64,000 nucleotides of DNA from Heterodera schachtii (taxonomy: Eukaryota > Nematoda > Chromadorea > Rhabditida > Heteroderidae), in NCBI GenBank assembly GCA_023374025.1, contig SIJG01000017.1, positions 62,001 to 126,000 of the forward strand, given 5' to 3'. Both the position numbers and the translations under genes were made by a program. The notes under the pieces were generated by a model. The model made no database searches. It was not told the DNA's origin and saw nothing but the letters and a program-made list of their open reading frames with translations. Positions 23,518-36,700 of the stretch are shown here, piece after piece. The first letter of the stretch is position 1; every line of letters starts with the position of its first letter.

Positions 23518-24128
23518 TCAATTTTGCCAATCACTTGCCTATACATTTATTAATTATTTATCGATTTCCTTTATTTAAACATTGATACAATGTATTAGAA
23601 ATTGAATATGTAATTTCCATCCATTCTTTTGTGATTTGTGCGTTAAAATTGGGACAATCCGTCGAATGGATTAAAAGAAATTCAAATTTGTTTCTTGTGC
23701 ATTATTTTTTGAAAATAGAATAATAAATTTTACAATAATATCACTGCTCTCATGCATTATTATCAAGACGCTTTTATAATAGGAAAAGCTGCAATAAAAT
23801 ACAAAAAAGCTGGAAGGTGAAGAGAAAAAATGAGGAAAGGTCTCCCTGAAATTCTCCGATACGATTTGAGTGATTTGCCAAAGATACAAAACGTTTTTTT
23901 CCAATCGAATTGCCGTTGATCATCGAATTTGCTTAAAAATATATAAATTTGAAATTAATTGGATTATTTCTTGAATTTTAAATTTGGGTCCCGACTTGGC
24001 CAACTCAAAAAATCCAGGGTTAATTATTTAAATGAATTCTTTTTGGCGATGTGCCATTGGTTACTGTATGGTCCACCGACCGTACCTTTTCTGCTTTTGT
24101 TATCGTATTCCGATGATTGGCATTTTCG
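23518..24128. other. Convergent 3' region
   Basis: AT-rich sequence between the 3' ends of PPP1R11 (+) and the BTB gene (-). No coding signal accepted. Confidence 0.5.
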
Positions 24129-27100
24129 TCAAAAGACCGGGCGCAGAAGGAGTTGGAGGTGCAAATCGCCGTCCGTCAGAAGCGGCGAGTTTTCCATGAA
24201 CAATTCGCTGGCCTCAACTTTGCCACGGAGGTCCAAATCGGCATTATATCTCAAAAACCAAAAATGGCAAAATTTTGGAAAACGAAGTTTTCAAATGGTT
24301 GGCGGAATGAAGGGTTACTGGTCAAAATATTGTTCATAGCCTGAGTTCATGTGTGAGTCCTTTCGTAAAAGTGCCAATTTTAAAGATTTTTGTAGAAAAA
24401 CCGGTCATAACTTTTATAATAAGCTAATTAAAGAAATTAGCATGAGAATTTCTGAAAATTTCATTCAGTTTTTAGAAAGTATGCAAATTTTTCTAAATTG
24501 GTCATAACTTTCTAAAAACCGAATGAAATTTTCTGTCACTTTTACGAAACGACCATGCACCGCCCGACTTTAACGAGCACAGGGATTTGGTGCCTGCTGG
24601 TGCCGCACCTGGACTTGGTGAACAGTTTGGTGCCGGTGATGGTGCGCAACACGCGCTTGTGCCCGCACATCATCAGCATGTACTCCACGGAACGGCCCGA
24701 AAGGTCCACGTCGACGGCGGAAAGTTGGAGGCGGAGATCATCGTTGACGTTGGACAAATTCTGCACCACCTTCAAATTCGTCGGGAAAATGCAAATTGGC
24801 GGAGGAAGGAGAGAAAGCGAAAAAGGACAAATTTAAATTTTAAAAAATAGATAAAAATAGGGATTTTAGGCGTCGAATGGATTAATAATTAATCAAATAA
24901 AAGGGGAGTCATAATGGGACTCAAATTGGTTAAAGATTTTTTGATCGATCAGAAAAACACCCCAATTCACCTGGAAATCCAACTTCCATTCCCATTTGGG
25001 CAGTGTCAGCGAAGCGGACTTTGTGGTGACCTGTCAATTTGGGGCAATTTGCAGTTGGGTTTAATGACCCAAATTTAATTAATTTTTTTTGTCCACTTTA
25101 AATGAGTGTTCATGGTTGCGCAGGTAAAGCTGTTCTGCGGTCAAACACATCCGTTTGTCCCATTGCACTTCGGTGTAATTGCGCAGCAGAAATTGAGGTC
25201 CGTTTGATTCGCTGCATTTTGTGGAATTTGAAAAATGTTTTATGGAAAATAAAATAATTTAAATTAATTTTACGCAAAATTCATCACAGCTGAGTTCAAG
25301 AGAAAATGTGCTAACAAATAAGTGAATTCAGTTATAAAATATTTCCGCCGTTTCAATTTATTTTCATTTTGTATCAATTAATTAATTAATGACTTTTTGC
25401 CTAATTTAATTGTTTTCCTTTTCCCACTGACTTTATCAGTTTTATTCTGCTGGCCAAGGGCAGTGATATGAATTTGTAGGCCAAGTGCGTGTGTTGGGTG
25501 AACAGCTTGGACAGTTGGGGCATCTTCGCCAGTTTGGAGTCCTCAATTTGGAGCAGTTCCTCCGTGCTCATGAACGGGAAACTAAGTGCACAACAATTCA
25601 CGCATTTTTATTTGGCTCATTCATTCTGTAAATACAGTTTCCTCGTCTCTACCGTATCAGAGGGAGAAGTTGGACAAGAATTGGTGAGCTGGTGCTGCCA
25701 CGTCTTTCCGGGTGCGCGGGAGCGGCAAGCCATTTCAGCACGGCCTCCCAAACGAAGAATTCGTCTGAAACGGTGGTTACAGTAATTATACGGTGGGCAT
25801 ACTGTATCGGAGAGTGAAATTTAATTATGAAAAGATTTTTTATATTATTTGCTAAAATGTATTGGTAAAGGGGAAAAAATCACTGGGCACCACGAGGTCG
25901 TTGCTGCGCAACAACTCAATCAGCTGATCGCGGTCCAATTCGGCCCATTCGGCTGCCCATTCTTCGCTGGTGGCCAACTCCTTGAACTGCTTGGCAAGGA
26001 TTTCAATGCAAACCTTAAAGAACATTTTGACAGTAAAATTTCCATGGTTTATTCATAAATTAATTATTTTATTTTATTTATAAAATATATGTCCCCAAAT
26101 GTTTAACCCCAAAAATCCTTGGCATTTTGAAAGTCCATTCATTGGTCGGCTTTTCCTCTCTTTTCTTTCCTTTGTTTGTTCACCTTTATCAACGGCACGT
26201 GGTAAGCCTTTGTGGAATAACTGAACCACAAATGGAACAAGTCCTTCAGTTTCAGCTCGGGCAGCACATAATTAATGGCAAAATCAATGCAAATCTGTCC
26301 AAAAATTTTGCCGTTTTTATTTTTTCCTTTTTTTTGCTGCTCATTTTCACCCCCGACGACCTTCTTTAAGCCTGTCACATTGTATTTGTCCGCCAAAATA
26401 AGCACCGGCAGTGCATTTTCGGCACTCAACACAATGTGGTTGCAGTAGAGGAAGCGCAAAAAGGGGCCGAACATCGCTTGGCATTGGGGCTCTTCCGTCA
26501 GTTCGATTTCCTTCCGAGGGGGGGGGGGGGGCATTAAATTAATTATAATAATTAAAATTAATTATTGCAAATCATATTTTAATTAATTAATTACCCCCCG
26601 CAAAAAAAAAAAAAAAATTCCCCCGCGTTTTAAAATGCAACTGACTTTTTTGTCTCCGTTCCATTTTTGGCTGAGCATTCGATCGAACACTTCGCTGTTT
26701 CGGCACAGAATCAGCCGATGGGCGGAAAAGCTGAAATGTAAATGCCAAAAATGGCAAAATTTCAAATTTCAAAAGGACGAACATTTCCTCGCCCACCGCC
26801 AAACTCAGGTCACTGAGATGGGCGTTGTTGAAATATTTGGCGAAGTCATTCAGTGCGTCCCGGTCATCCGCATAACAGTCCATCCCGCCTATGAAATGTT
26901 TGCACATTTTTTGAATTTTAAAGATTTTTCCTAAAATCTTTTTGGGGTATTTAAATAATTAGCAAGCTGATTTAATAAAGTTATCACTTTAAAATGATCT
27001 TTGAAAGCATTCTTTTTTTAAATAATTTTTATGATATTGATATTAATGCAAAAGTGTTAATTTATTTAATATTTTATTTTTTACTGAGTTAATAATTATT

Positions 27101-27802
27101 TTATCATTTTTTATCATAAAAAGGCGGAATGTTAAAGTGTTAAACAAAAAGAAAAAAAATATTGAGGGAAAAAAAAGAATGGGCAAAAAAATCCCTTCCG
27201 TCGCCCCCCCCCCCCCGCCCCCCGTCACAGACAGCAGACATAACAAAAAAGAGAATAACACCCATTGAATTTTTGATTGATAGGTAAAATGGGTTCATTA
27301 GGAGAACATAAAAGTGCATCGAAAATGTGAAGAAAAAATAAAAATATTTTTTATAAAAACCACCGGGACGGAAGAATATTGTCAAAGGAGAAAAATGCCA
27401 TGGCATTTCTATCGATTTTCCGGTCCTTTTTCTGGCAACAACATGTGTCTGTGCCACTGTCCATTTAATTTCAGCCAGTAAATTTATTTTTCAATTATTT
27501 TTTGCGGATTTGCTATCAAATTATTCTTTTTTGTTTTCGGTGAATTGCCCCTCCGATCACCCAATCGTTTCCGTCCGATCACCGCCACCGTTTCCTACCG
27601 TACCATCCTTCCCCAAAAAAATTAACTGACCGCTGTACGGTTCGCTCTGTTGTCGTTGCAGTTGGTCCATCTGCTGCTGTTGTCCGTCCTCCGTCTGTTT
27701 CTGCGCTTGGCGTTGTCCATTCGTCGCATTTGCCCCCGCGCCGCCGCAGGGCATTTGGTGGACGGAGGGCGTCGGCACGGCATTGGTGGACACAACGAGC
27801 AT
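24129..27802 (-). CDS. BTB/POZ-BACK protein (BTBD17-like)
   Basis: Twelve exons on the - strand: 27802-27631, 26888-26783, 26730-26646, 26510-26361, 26294-26184, 26013-25884, 25764-25653, 25581-25432, 25211-25097, 25030-24971, 24769-24546, 24249-24129; about 511 residues. A Gln-rich N-terminus leads into a BTB domain (HLSDLSLAVGEEIFSAHRLI, NSEVFDRMLSQKW, then FLRFLYCNHIVLSAENALPV). A BACK domain follows (EFFVWEAVLKWLA, LLPLIRFPFMSTEELL), then a beta-rich C-terminal domain as in BTBD17. BTB-BACK proteins often serve as cullin-3 adaptors; BTBD17 has no settled role and lacks kelch repeats. All donors are GT. The acceptor of exon 4 follows a 14-base C run. The donor of exon 11 (TTTC|GTAAAAG) lies inside the terminal repeat of a foldback element; the splice to exon 12 is favoured because exon 12 gives a plausible BTBD17-like end. 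Confidence 0.82.
24361..24549. repeat. Foldback element spanning a splice donor
   Basis: A perfect 13-bp inverted repeat TTTCGTAAAAGTG at 24361-24373 and (inverted) 24537-24549, with further inverted similarity inside (CATTC-GTTTTTAGAAAGT). It fills most of intron 11 of the BTB gene, and its right end overlaps the last four exonic bases and the donor. Confidence 0.6.
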
Positions 27803-30800
27803 TTTAATGGAGGGAAAAGCACGGAATTGGGCTGTATACAACAATAAAATGCTCTTTTAACCGTAAAAAGGGCCATTTTAAATTTTTAAAAATGGAAAAA
27901 TTCAATCAATTTTAATTCCGTAAAATTTCTCTCTTTTTTGTGCGATTCATCCGCCAATTATTCCCGCCGATTATTTCTCGACAATCCGTGCGCCTAATTC
28001 ACTTTCTCTTCCTCCGTAATAACAAAAAAATTATATTCTCAACGGATTTTCGGCGGCGGAACGTTTTTAATGCGGCGACGCTTTGGCGGCGATGGAAAAA
28101 GTCGCACGGACAGTCACCGAAAAATAATAAAACAAAAAATCATATGGGAAAATTTTTTATGTGTGTTCGTCTGCACTCTCCGCTTGGGACGAACTCTCTC
28201 ACTCATTGGAAAATAAAAGGGAAATTCCGCCGGAGAAAAAAAAATAGGAAAATATTATTTTATATGCGATAAAATATTAATGGACTTTTGTTTTGCTACC
28301 GATGTGCAAACAAAACATTTACAGCTGATTAAATTTATATTATTGAAATATTAATTTAAATGAAATTTAAAATGTTTTTGTTTTTATATATGCAAATTAA
28401 TTAAACGAAACGAATAAATAAAATTTTAAATGTGTACAATTTATTTTAAATTAAAAAAATGAACCCATAATAAAGGCTCACTTTGATTGTTGAAAAATTT
28501 TAAACATCGTTTTGGTAAATTTTGGACAAATCAAACGCAATAAAAAGGCTAATAAAAATCTTTGCATTTAAAAAATTTTATGGCAAAATCATATAAGTTG
28601 AAGCCAAATTTAGACCAAAAAGCTCGTTAAAATAAGTTTCTGAAAAAGCGAAAAAAGAAAGCTAAATAAATTTTTGAGCAAATTTCTATAAAATTAAATT
28701 AACGAAATAAATATAAATAAATACACAAAATAAAATTAAATAAATTAAATTACATTAAAAAATTTTTGACATTTTTAAAATGTTTAATTCTGATGAATCG
28801 CACAAATATTTAAACACAAAAAACCTCTCCAAATAAAATCACCCGCAAAATTTGTGTGTAAGGGAAAATTGGATGATTAAGTGGGGGGGGGGGGGGGGAA
28901 AGTCCGGTTCTTTTCTCGTCGATAATCACTGCGATCTTGTGATGATCAGCAGGCGAACATTTTGAAGAGCCGCCCCAAAAAATTGCGGAAAATTTGTGAA
29001 AAAATGGGAAATGAAAGGGGGGGGGAGACTTTTTTTATTCATTTCCCCGTTATTTTTGGGAAACGGCCAATTTCGCAATGATTAAATTAAATTGCATTAA
29101 TTTGTTTTGACGAAAATATTTTCGCGTGAATTGAAAATTAAGACGAATAATAAATAGAAATAAAACAAAATAAAGAAAAATTAAATTGAAAAAGGAAACA
29201 AATAAAAAAGGGACAGACAAAAATTTAGAAATAACAGAAGCAAAGAATTTATTATTCACCAGCAGTAGCAAAATGCAGCTTAGGACAGATGTGCAAAATG
29301 AGTGGGCAAAATGGGGAAATGTTTGGGGGCGGGGCGGGAAATATACAAAAAACGGGAAAATGAAAGCCGAAAAGGGCACCGATTTCATTTTTAAACAAAG
29401 ATTATCGAAAAATGCTTTTAATTGTCAAGAAGAGGTAATATAACAAAAGAAAATATTTTCTAAAGTCGCATTTTATTAATTTGAAAGCCAAATTAAATTT
29501 AGCGGTATTCCGAATTTTTTATTTTAGGCCGCATAAAACGATTAACAAATTGGAATAAATTGTGTCTAACGTTGTAATTGCCAACCGAACCGAACAATTA
29601 TGACTTGAGTCATTCATTAATTCAATGTGAGGGAATTTTTTGAGGGGAAAGGGCGACGAGAAAATGTTTCAATGAGAGAAAAGGCAAAGGGACGGCGGTT
29701 ACCTTTTATGTTTTTTGCATTTTAATTGATCATTAATTTTTTTTTATTCGATGTAAATGGGCGAATATTTTCGACTGAAATTTTCCAAATTTGAGGCCAA
29801 TCGGACAGAACAAATCTTAGGAATCGATAATTTGCAAGTCCATTTTTGAATGGCCGTTCTTTCATCGCCGCTTTTCACTGATCGACGGTTTTCGCTTTGA
29901 TCAGTCATTTATTGTTTATTAGCCGTGGGTTTTGGAGAGAAAATTGCCGCCGCCCCCCGCGGGGACATTTTTTGGCTTTGCTTTTGCACTGATTTCAGCT
30001 TTGCAGAAGATCGATAATTTCGTGGATAAATAACCAATTGGGCGAACACACACATCAAAAACAAAGGCAAAGCATATGGTCCGCCCTCTGGGCAAAACAA
30101 AACAAAATATTAATAATTAAATGCAATTACGGAGTGAATTTGCGCGCGTAACAGCGGCGGCGGTGCCCACTCATTCCTTCCCCCCACCCCGGCGATCCCC
30201 ACGCATTTTCGCCCGTCAAATGGTGCTTCTTTCTCTTCCTTTTCCCTTTGTTGTTGAGCAGCGGCGCCGCGCCGGCAGTTGGGAAGGAAAAACCAGCCTT
30301 TCCCTCCCCCCCCCCCCCATTTATTGCTCAACCGCCGCGGGAAGGGAAGGGACGACAGATGGGACACACAGCCCCCCCCCCCCCCCCCTCCCCTCGGGGG
30401 AAGTGTGTCCGATCATTAGTTCACTTGACGATTATATGGATTATCAGCAGCCGTTGAATTGGTCACAGGCACAGATGGGCGTACAATGAATAACCGTACT
30501 TTTACTTAAGCTCACACAATCAGCATTATGAAAAAAGAACCTGGACCTGAATTTTCTGGACAAAAATCAAGGAAAAACCCAGGTTGCCGACATTGTCTAG
30601 GTCTGAATCCAGGAACCGTCATTGTTTCAGTCAGTCGAACTCTTCAACAACAGCAGCAGCAACTGTTGTGACTTTCATCCATTTCCGAATAATTAACTTC
30701 TCCTTTATTTTTGTTTGTTTTTGGTTGCGCATTTTATTATCTTTAACAAGATATGTTAATAATCTTTCGTTTTTTAATTTATTTTTCCAACAAACAAAAC

Positions 30801-30825
30801 AATGTTACGAATGATACTCTGACCA
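27803..30825. other. Intergenic; AT-rich with G/C runs
   Basis: No supported gene. 27803-28900 is AT-rich; G-runs lie at about 28883 and 29019; 30120-30410 is GC-rich with two long C-runs near 30309 and 30372. Open frames across these runs are low complexity. Confidence 0.55.
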
Positions 30826-32909
30826 CTAAAGGGAAAATGCCATAAAAAGAACAAAGTAAATGATAATAATGTTTTGGAAATAATGTGCAGGTTTCGATGA
30901 AGAATTTGTGGGGAAATGCGTGTCCTTACAGTACTCATCTGGCGAGGGCACAGGCTTAAAGACTTCCGAGCGCTCGACAAATCGATTCAAAGTTGAGTTT
31001 GTCTCACAACCGGTGATGTTTCTCGTCATTTCCTCGAAGCCGGGCGAATTGGGAGGCCAATAAAACGCCTGAAAATGATTGTGAATATCGGACAACAAAC
31101 AGATTTTGAAAAGTACCTTTATGTAGTGCTCGAGATTAGTAGCGTTTTGCCACAGCTCAAACGTCACACAGGCGGAATAATGGGGATAACTAAATAATAA
31201 TGGGAAAAGTCATCATTTATTAGAGGGAACGAGGGTCCGACCCGTCAACGTCAAAATTCGTTTTGTTGAAGCCAAGGGCTGAGAACAGAGCGGCAATTGT
31301 TGTGTCATGCTAAATGACGGACTATTAATTATGCTATTAATTAGAACCCACCGCGGAATATGCGAAATATTTCCTGGTACGGATCCAATCGCAAAGTGGC
31401 GACCCAATTGGCGATTTCAGACCTATAATTAGAATTAAGACACATAGACATAATCAATGTAGGAGAGAACCAAAACCAACCCGAAAAAGACTCCGCCACA
31501 TTCTCGGACAGACATTTCAATTTGTTTTGCATATTGCCAATTAGAATCCAAAGGATTGGCCCGCCCCTTATCCGTGGCAATTCGATGTCAAAGTGAACAC
31601 CGTCGAAAGCGGACAAGCCTTAATAGAAGCAAAGCAATTCAAAAAAGAGCACAAAAACAGTGGTTATCTTGACATGCCTCTCCCGTTAATCCATTCTTCC
31701 AACAAAAAATCCATCTTTGTGATCTTTTCCCTCAGTGTTCGGTTTTGCGTCCATTCCGGCATCGGATGAGGCAATTCGTCGCGGTATTGGTCCTGTCAAT
31801 AATCAAATTGTTCACCAAACGGACATAATTTTATAAGTGAATGAACAAAACCTCAATAAAAAGTGTGTCGGCGACCAGCCCAAAGTTAAAAATGTCAATT
31901 TTCTCACCAGTAAAAGTTGACAAATCGAAGAAAAGTTGCTGAAAAGAAAACTGTGATAAGCGAAAAGCCCTTGGTAAAAAAAGTTATTTTAAGCACTTAA
32001 ACGCCGAGTCAGAAACACTATAATTCATTTTTGGTAAAAACCAGAACTATTAAAAATGGTGATGGAGTGACAAAGAAAATTAATAGCTTTTAGTCTATGA
32101 AAAGAGCTAGAAAACTTACTTTATTATCGTCCATCAACTGACGATATTCCGGTGTGTTCTGCATAATTTCATGGATTTTGCTTTGTCTTGGGCATGGGAC
32201 GTCTGGAATGTCTGGGATAATGTGATCCTCGTAGGAAGCGATCGTGTGAACAGCAACAGGGGTGAAACTAAAAAATAAATTACAATAGGATAGAGTCAAA
32301 TTCAAATTGTAGGATGAAAAAGGCAGAAAGACAAAAAAATAAAGTTCGCGATTTCATCACTGACCCCTAAAAGTATGTTCAAATTGCTGACCCATGAGGC
32401 CACCATTGCGACTCGCGTTCACTCGGATAATCCTTCCCCGGCATCCCTTTGCTGTAAAATCCGACCATGTTCGAAATGGCACTTGTCAGCGTTCTGTTTA
32501 TATCGGTGCTTCGAATGTAAATTTCCTTGTTTAAATAGCGTTCACTGACAAGATGCAGCTGGTCAATGTATCGTGCCTTCAGCTTTCTGCCAAGAATGAC
32601 GTGTTGGGCCATTCCTTTCTGTAACATTTATTGAAATTACTTGTAAAACGAATGACAAATGAATGCTAACCGGAGATAATTGGCCCCAGCCCTGAGGCCA
32701 CACTTCTTCCTGGTTCGGGTCGGTTCTGAACGTTCCGGTGGGGGAACGGTCTCCATGACGCCATAACTGCAAATCAAAAACAGATGAAATGGCACAAAGG
32801 GATGCACTATAAGTACCGCTTGGACAAGGATTAATTCATCATTAGTGGCGGCGACGAACAAATTTAAAAAACAATTTATAAAGAATAGAGATTTTAAATA
32901 TAAATTCAT
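30826..32909 (-). CDS. Histidine acid phosphatase (secreted or membrane-anchored)
   Basis: Eleven exons on the - strand: 32909-32817, 32766-32671, 32618-32392, 32267-32120, 31938-31852, 31792-31678, 31618-31481, 31422-31352, 31309-31242, 31189-31117, 31068-30826; about 452 residues. A signal peptide ([20 protein letters not shown]) is followed by [13 protein letters not shown], the RHGxRxP phosphohistidine motif, then [20 protein letters not shown] and [15 protein letters not shown] with the catalytic HD pair. A hydrophobic C-terminus ([14 protein letters not shown]) suggests a membrane anchor or GPI signal. The family hydrolyses phosphomonoesters at low pH in the lysosome, gut lumen or outside the cell; many C. 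elegans paralogues exist. Intron 6 has a GC donor (GAG|GCATGT). Intron 10 is 48 nt, a multiple of three without an in-frame stop, so its retention would add 16 residues. Confidence 0.92.
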
Positions 32910-33797
32910 CGTAAAAAATTAAATAAATTTAAGGAAAGGCCACGTCTCAGTAGATGGGGAACTGCACATAAATATATTTTTGCACGGAAATTTTTCATTT
33001 CATCATTAAATGGAAAAAGGGTGGAGGTTCGAGTCCGTTCAACGACATAAAAATTTTATTTATTTTTGCACAAAAATTAATCGAAAGCTCTTGATGGGAA
33101 GCTTTTTCTAAGTATTTATCTCTCGTTTTTTGAGGTCGGTGTGTAAAAAGTTGATTTTCGTGTTTTCTAATTGTATGTTCTTTCTTCATGCGATATTTTG
33201 TTCTCTTCTTATATTTATAAATTCACGAGCCTTTAAGCTTTCATTTGATACCAAGAATACAGGCTTTGACCAAGTAAAAAAGGGCTTTTTTGCACTTGGG
33301 GGGACACACGAAAAATTTTTATGCGTCTCTACCGCTAATAAAAAGAAAAGTGGAAGTAGAGAAAGAAAATTACAAAAATAGTGTGTGGAAACAAAATTCT
33401 CTGTCGTTATTTTTCGGGTGCCCCCAACTGCAAAAGTGCCGAAAAAAGTCAGCCTAAGAAATTGAGGATTCATTCAATGGCCGCGACCGCGGCAATTTGA
33501 ATCCGCAATGCGTGCGATCCGCGACCGCAGGCTTTTTATTTTTCTGTTTAGGTTCCACCCCTGCTGCTGGTGTCGAGTTTGTTCCTTTGCAAAATTCGTG
33601 TTAATAACATCAAAAATTTGAAGGATAATGTTACTAAATATCGAGACGATTTCCCTTAAGAATTGGTGATTCCTTATTTTGCCAGCTAAAGGCAGGATAA
33701 GTAGTCGAATTAATTGCTAATTGTTTGTTGGATAAGCTTAAAAACATTTTTATTTAATTAAAGCTATATACTAATTTATTGCACCATAATCTTCAAA
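32910..33797. other. Divergent intergenic region with repeats
   Basis: Lies between the divergent starts of the acid phosphatase (-) and the TANGO1-like gene (+), so it should hold both promoters. It contains a dispersed repeat core at 33200-33290 and a truncated hAT-like copy at 33478-33563. Confidence 0.5.
33478..33563 (-). mobile_element. Truncated copy of the 122-bp hAT-like element
   Basis: Matches the reverse complement of the element at 43349-43470 across the GCGGCAATTTGAAT core and the outer end (CTGTtTaGgttCCAcCCCTG-like). The other end is missing and no duplication is visible. Confidence 0.5.
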
Positions 33798-36700
33798 ATG
33801 TTTCGGGTAAACAACAGTCAGCATTATCTCACCGAATCTTCAAGAATTTCATTTTATGTCAGTTTGATAAACTTTTTTGTCCATATTTTAATTTGTTTTT
33901 AGGCCGTCTTCTTTCTGTGTTTCCTTATTCATTCCACGAAGTCTACTGACCAAAAGACTAAACTTTGTGCAGACCCCAAATGTAAAGGTAAAAATCTAAA
34001 CACTGTTTTGACAAAATAATCTTTGTTTTCTCCTTTAGTTGATCTTTTCCCGTCACATTTTGTCCGAGCATATGATTCACCTGATACTTCTTTCCTCAAA
34101 GCAAAAGAAAATGCCCTCGTGAAAATCGTTGCCTTCAGCTTTTCTGATAGACCTGATATACTCGAAGCTGAGGTTCAAATATTACTACTATTTTGACAGT
34201 GCTGATCAAGTGACTCCCAATTCTTTTTTAGGACAATGAAGGGAAAAAAGGCCTCATTTTCGATAGTCACATTGACATAACGCCTTATGTGTTTTTCTTG
34301 GAATCTGCTTTAAAAAGTAACCAAACCCTGTACATGGTGGAACGAATGGGTGACTGGCCGAAGTTAATAAGTGGGTTCATTAGTTAATCATGTGACACTT
34401 TCGAACAAATTATATTTTCTTTGTCAATAATTTACATTTTTGAGATCATAAATTCGTATTTTTTAGAAGAAGTCAGTGCTGTCCCTGAACTTTTGAGAAT
34501 GTACATCAATCATGCAAACAAATTGGAAAATTATTCATTGGACAAGGATCTGGTCGCACAATTAGCAAAGTTTGAGGAATCACAGAAGAAAACAAAAGCG
34601 CACCACCATCATCATCATCCAAATTCTCAACAACAACAACAGAAAAACAGCAAGGAACTTTTTACTGCTAAAAGTGACAAAAAAGAAGACGAAAACACAA
34701 ACAATGAAATGAGAACGGACGAAGGCTTGGAAAGAAAGCAGGCAGTTTCATCACCATCGCATGACCCATCACAACAACCCGAACCAATTCAACGGGATGA
34801 AATTCACCACCCAAAACTCAGCCGGAACAAATACTACAACATCAAAATCCAGCAAGCCAAATCCAACAAAACAACAGCAAACTCCACCTCAAGTCCAACC
34901 GAATCTGTCGATTGTTGATCAACAAACTCCAAATCAACAGCAAAACTCCACTCCAAGTTCAACCGAATCCATCGACTGATCATCAAAAAGAAACGGATCA
35001 GTTCAACAAACGCCAAGCCAAATCCAACCAAATCAACAGCAAACTCCACCTCAAGTCCAACCAAATCATCGACTGATCATCAAAAGAAACGGATTCATCC
35101 ACAAACGCCAAAGCCAAGCAACCAAATCACAGCAAACTCCACTCCAAGTCCAACCGAATCCATCGACTGTTGATCAACAAACTCCAAATCAACAGCAAAC
35201 TCCACTCCAAGTTCAACCGAATCCATCGACTGATCATCAAAAAGAAACGGATTCATTCAACAAACGCCAAGCCAAAGCCAACCAAATCAACAGCAAACTC
35301 CACCCCAAGTCCAACCGAATCTGTCGACTGTTGATCAAAAAGAAACGGATTCAATCCAACAAACGCCAAGCCAAAGCCAACCAAATCAACAGCTAACTCC
35401 ACCTCAAGTCCAACCAAATCCATCGACTGTTGATCAACAAACTCCAAATCAACAGCAAACTCCACTCCAAGTTCAACCGAATCCATCGACTGATCATCAA
35501 AAAGAAACGGATTCAATTCAACAAACGCCAAGCCAAATCCAACCAAATCAACAGCAAACTCCACCTCAAGTCCAACCAAATCCATCGACTGATCATCAAA
35601 AAGAAACGGATTCAATTCAACAAACGCCAAGCCAAAGCCAACCAAATCAACAGCAAACTCCACCCCAAGTCCAACCGAATCTGTCGACTGTTGATCAAAA
35701 AGAAACGGATTCAATTCACCTTAAAAGTGAAGATCTTCCAAAGTCAGAAAATGAGCAGGTAGAATATATGACAATGAGCTCATGTCATTCCTTGAAACAA
35801 ATAACTGATATTACTCAAATTGTGATCCCCTAAAAGAAGAAGATATGTTATATAATACTTATAATTTTGTAAATTAAATAAGCTTGTTAAAAAACCAAGT
35901 TATTGCTAACAATCATTTGGAAATTACTGGAACCAATTTTCCACTTTTCAGAAATATTGTTTCAAAGAGGATTGCCAAGAATTGGACGACCGTTTCCCAA
36001 ATTCTGACCAGACACAACATCCGCAACAACAACCGTTGTCACAAAATCCTTCCACGCTTAAAAGGATGTTTCACGAATGGATGGCATCATTGCGTTCAGT
36101 TCTGCCAGAACCTCTCTGTCATTTTGAAGACACGGGTCTCATTGTGCTCGCTTTTGTGATTACGGCATTTGTCGTCCATTTGGTCAATTTGTTGTTTGCC
36201 TCCAATTCGGGTGCGACTTTTGTTTGACCACCGTTTTTTCATGCAATTAATTCATTTTAAGGTCCTGCGCCCTTAAATCATCGCCTTCTCCATGATTGTA
36301 TCACCCGACTGAAGGAGCAGGAATTGATCATCGAAAAAGCGAACAAAAACATGGCCATCAATCAGCAATTTGCCGAGGCTGCGAATGCGGCGGAACATTT
36401 GCAAAAACGGAATGAAGCATTGGAGGAGAGCCTTAAATCAGTCGAGAAACGGTATGTGAAGGGAAGAAAAGCAATAGCAAAACATGACAACAATTTTAAG
36501 GGCATTTGACCTAGAGGAGGAGAATGGAAAAGTCAAGCAAGCAAACAAAAATATGGGATATGAATTGGAGCAGAGCCAAGCACTCGTTGCCGAACTTAAG
36601 GCATCCGTTGAGACAAAACTTGCGGAATTGAAGGTGTGGCGAATTGCAAAATAAATACTTTAATTTAAATTCAACTATCGGTTTCTCTTCCCAGAAAATG

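Noticed and set aside
35253..35714. 153-residue frame on the - strand in the repeat array
   Set aside because: It is the complement of the tandem PQ repeats; the + strand frame continues into flanking exons and the - strand one does not.
34830..35745. CRISPR array
   Set aside because: Contiguous coding tandem repeats without unique spacers, in a eukaryotic gene.
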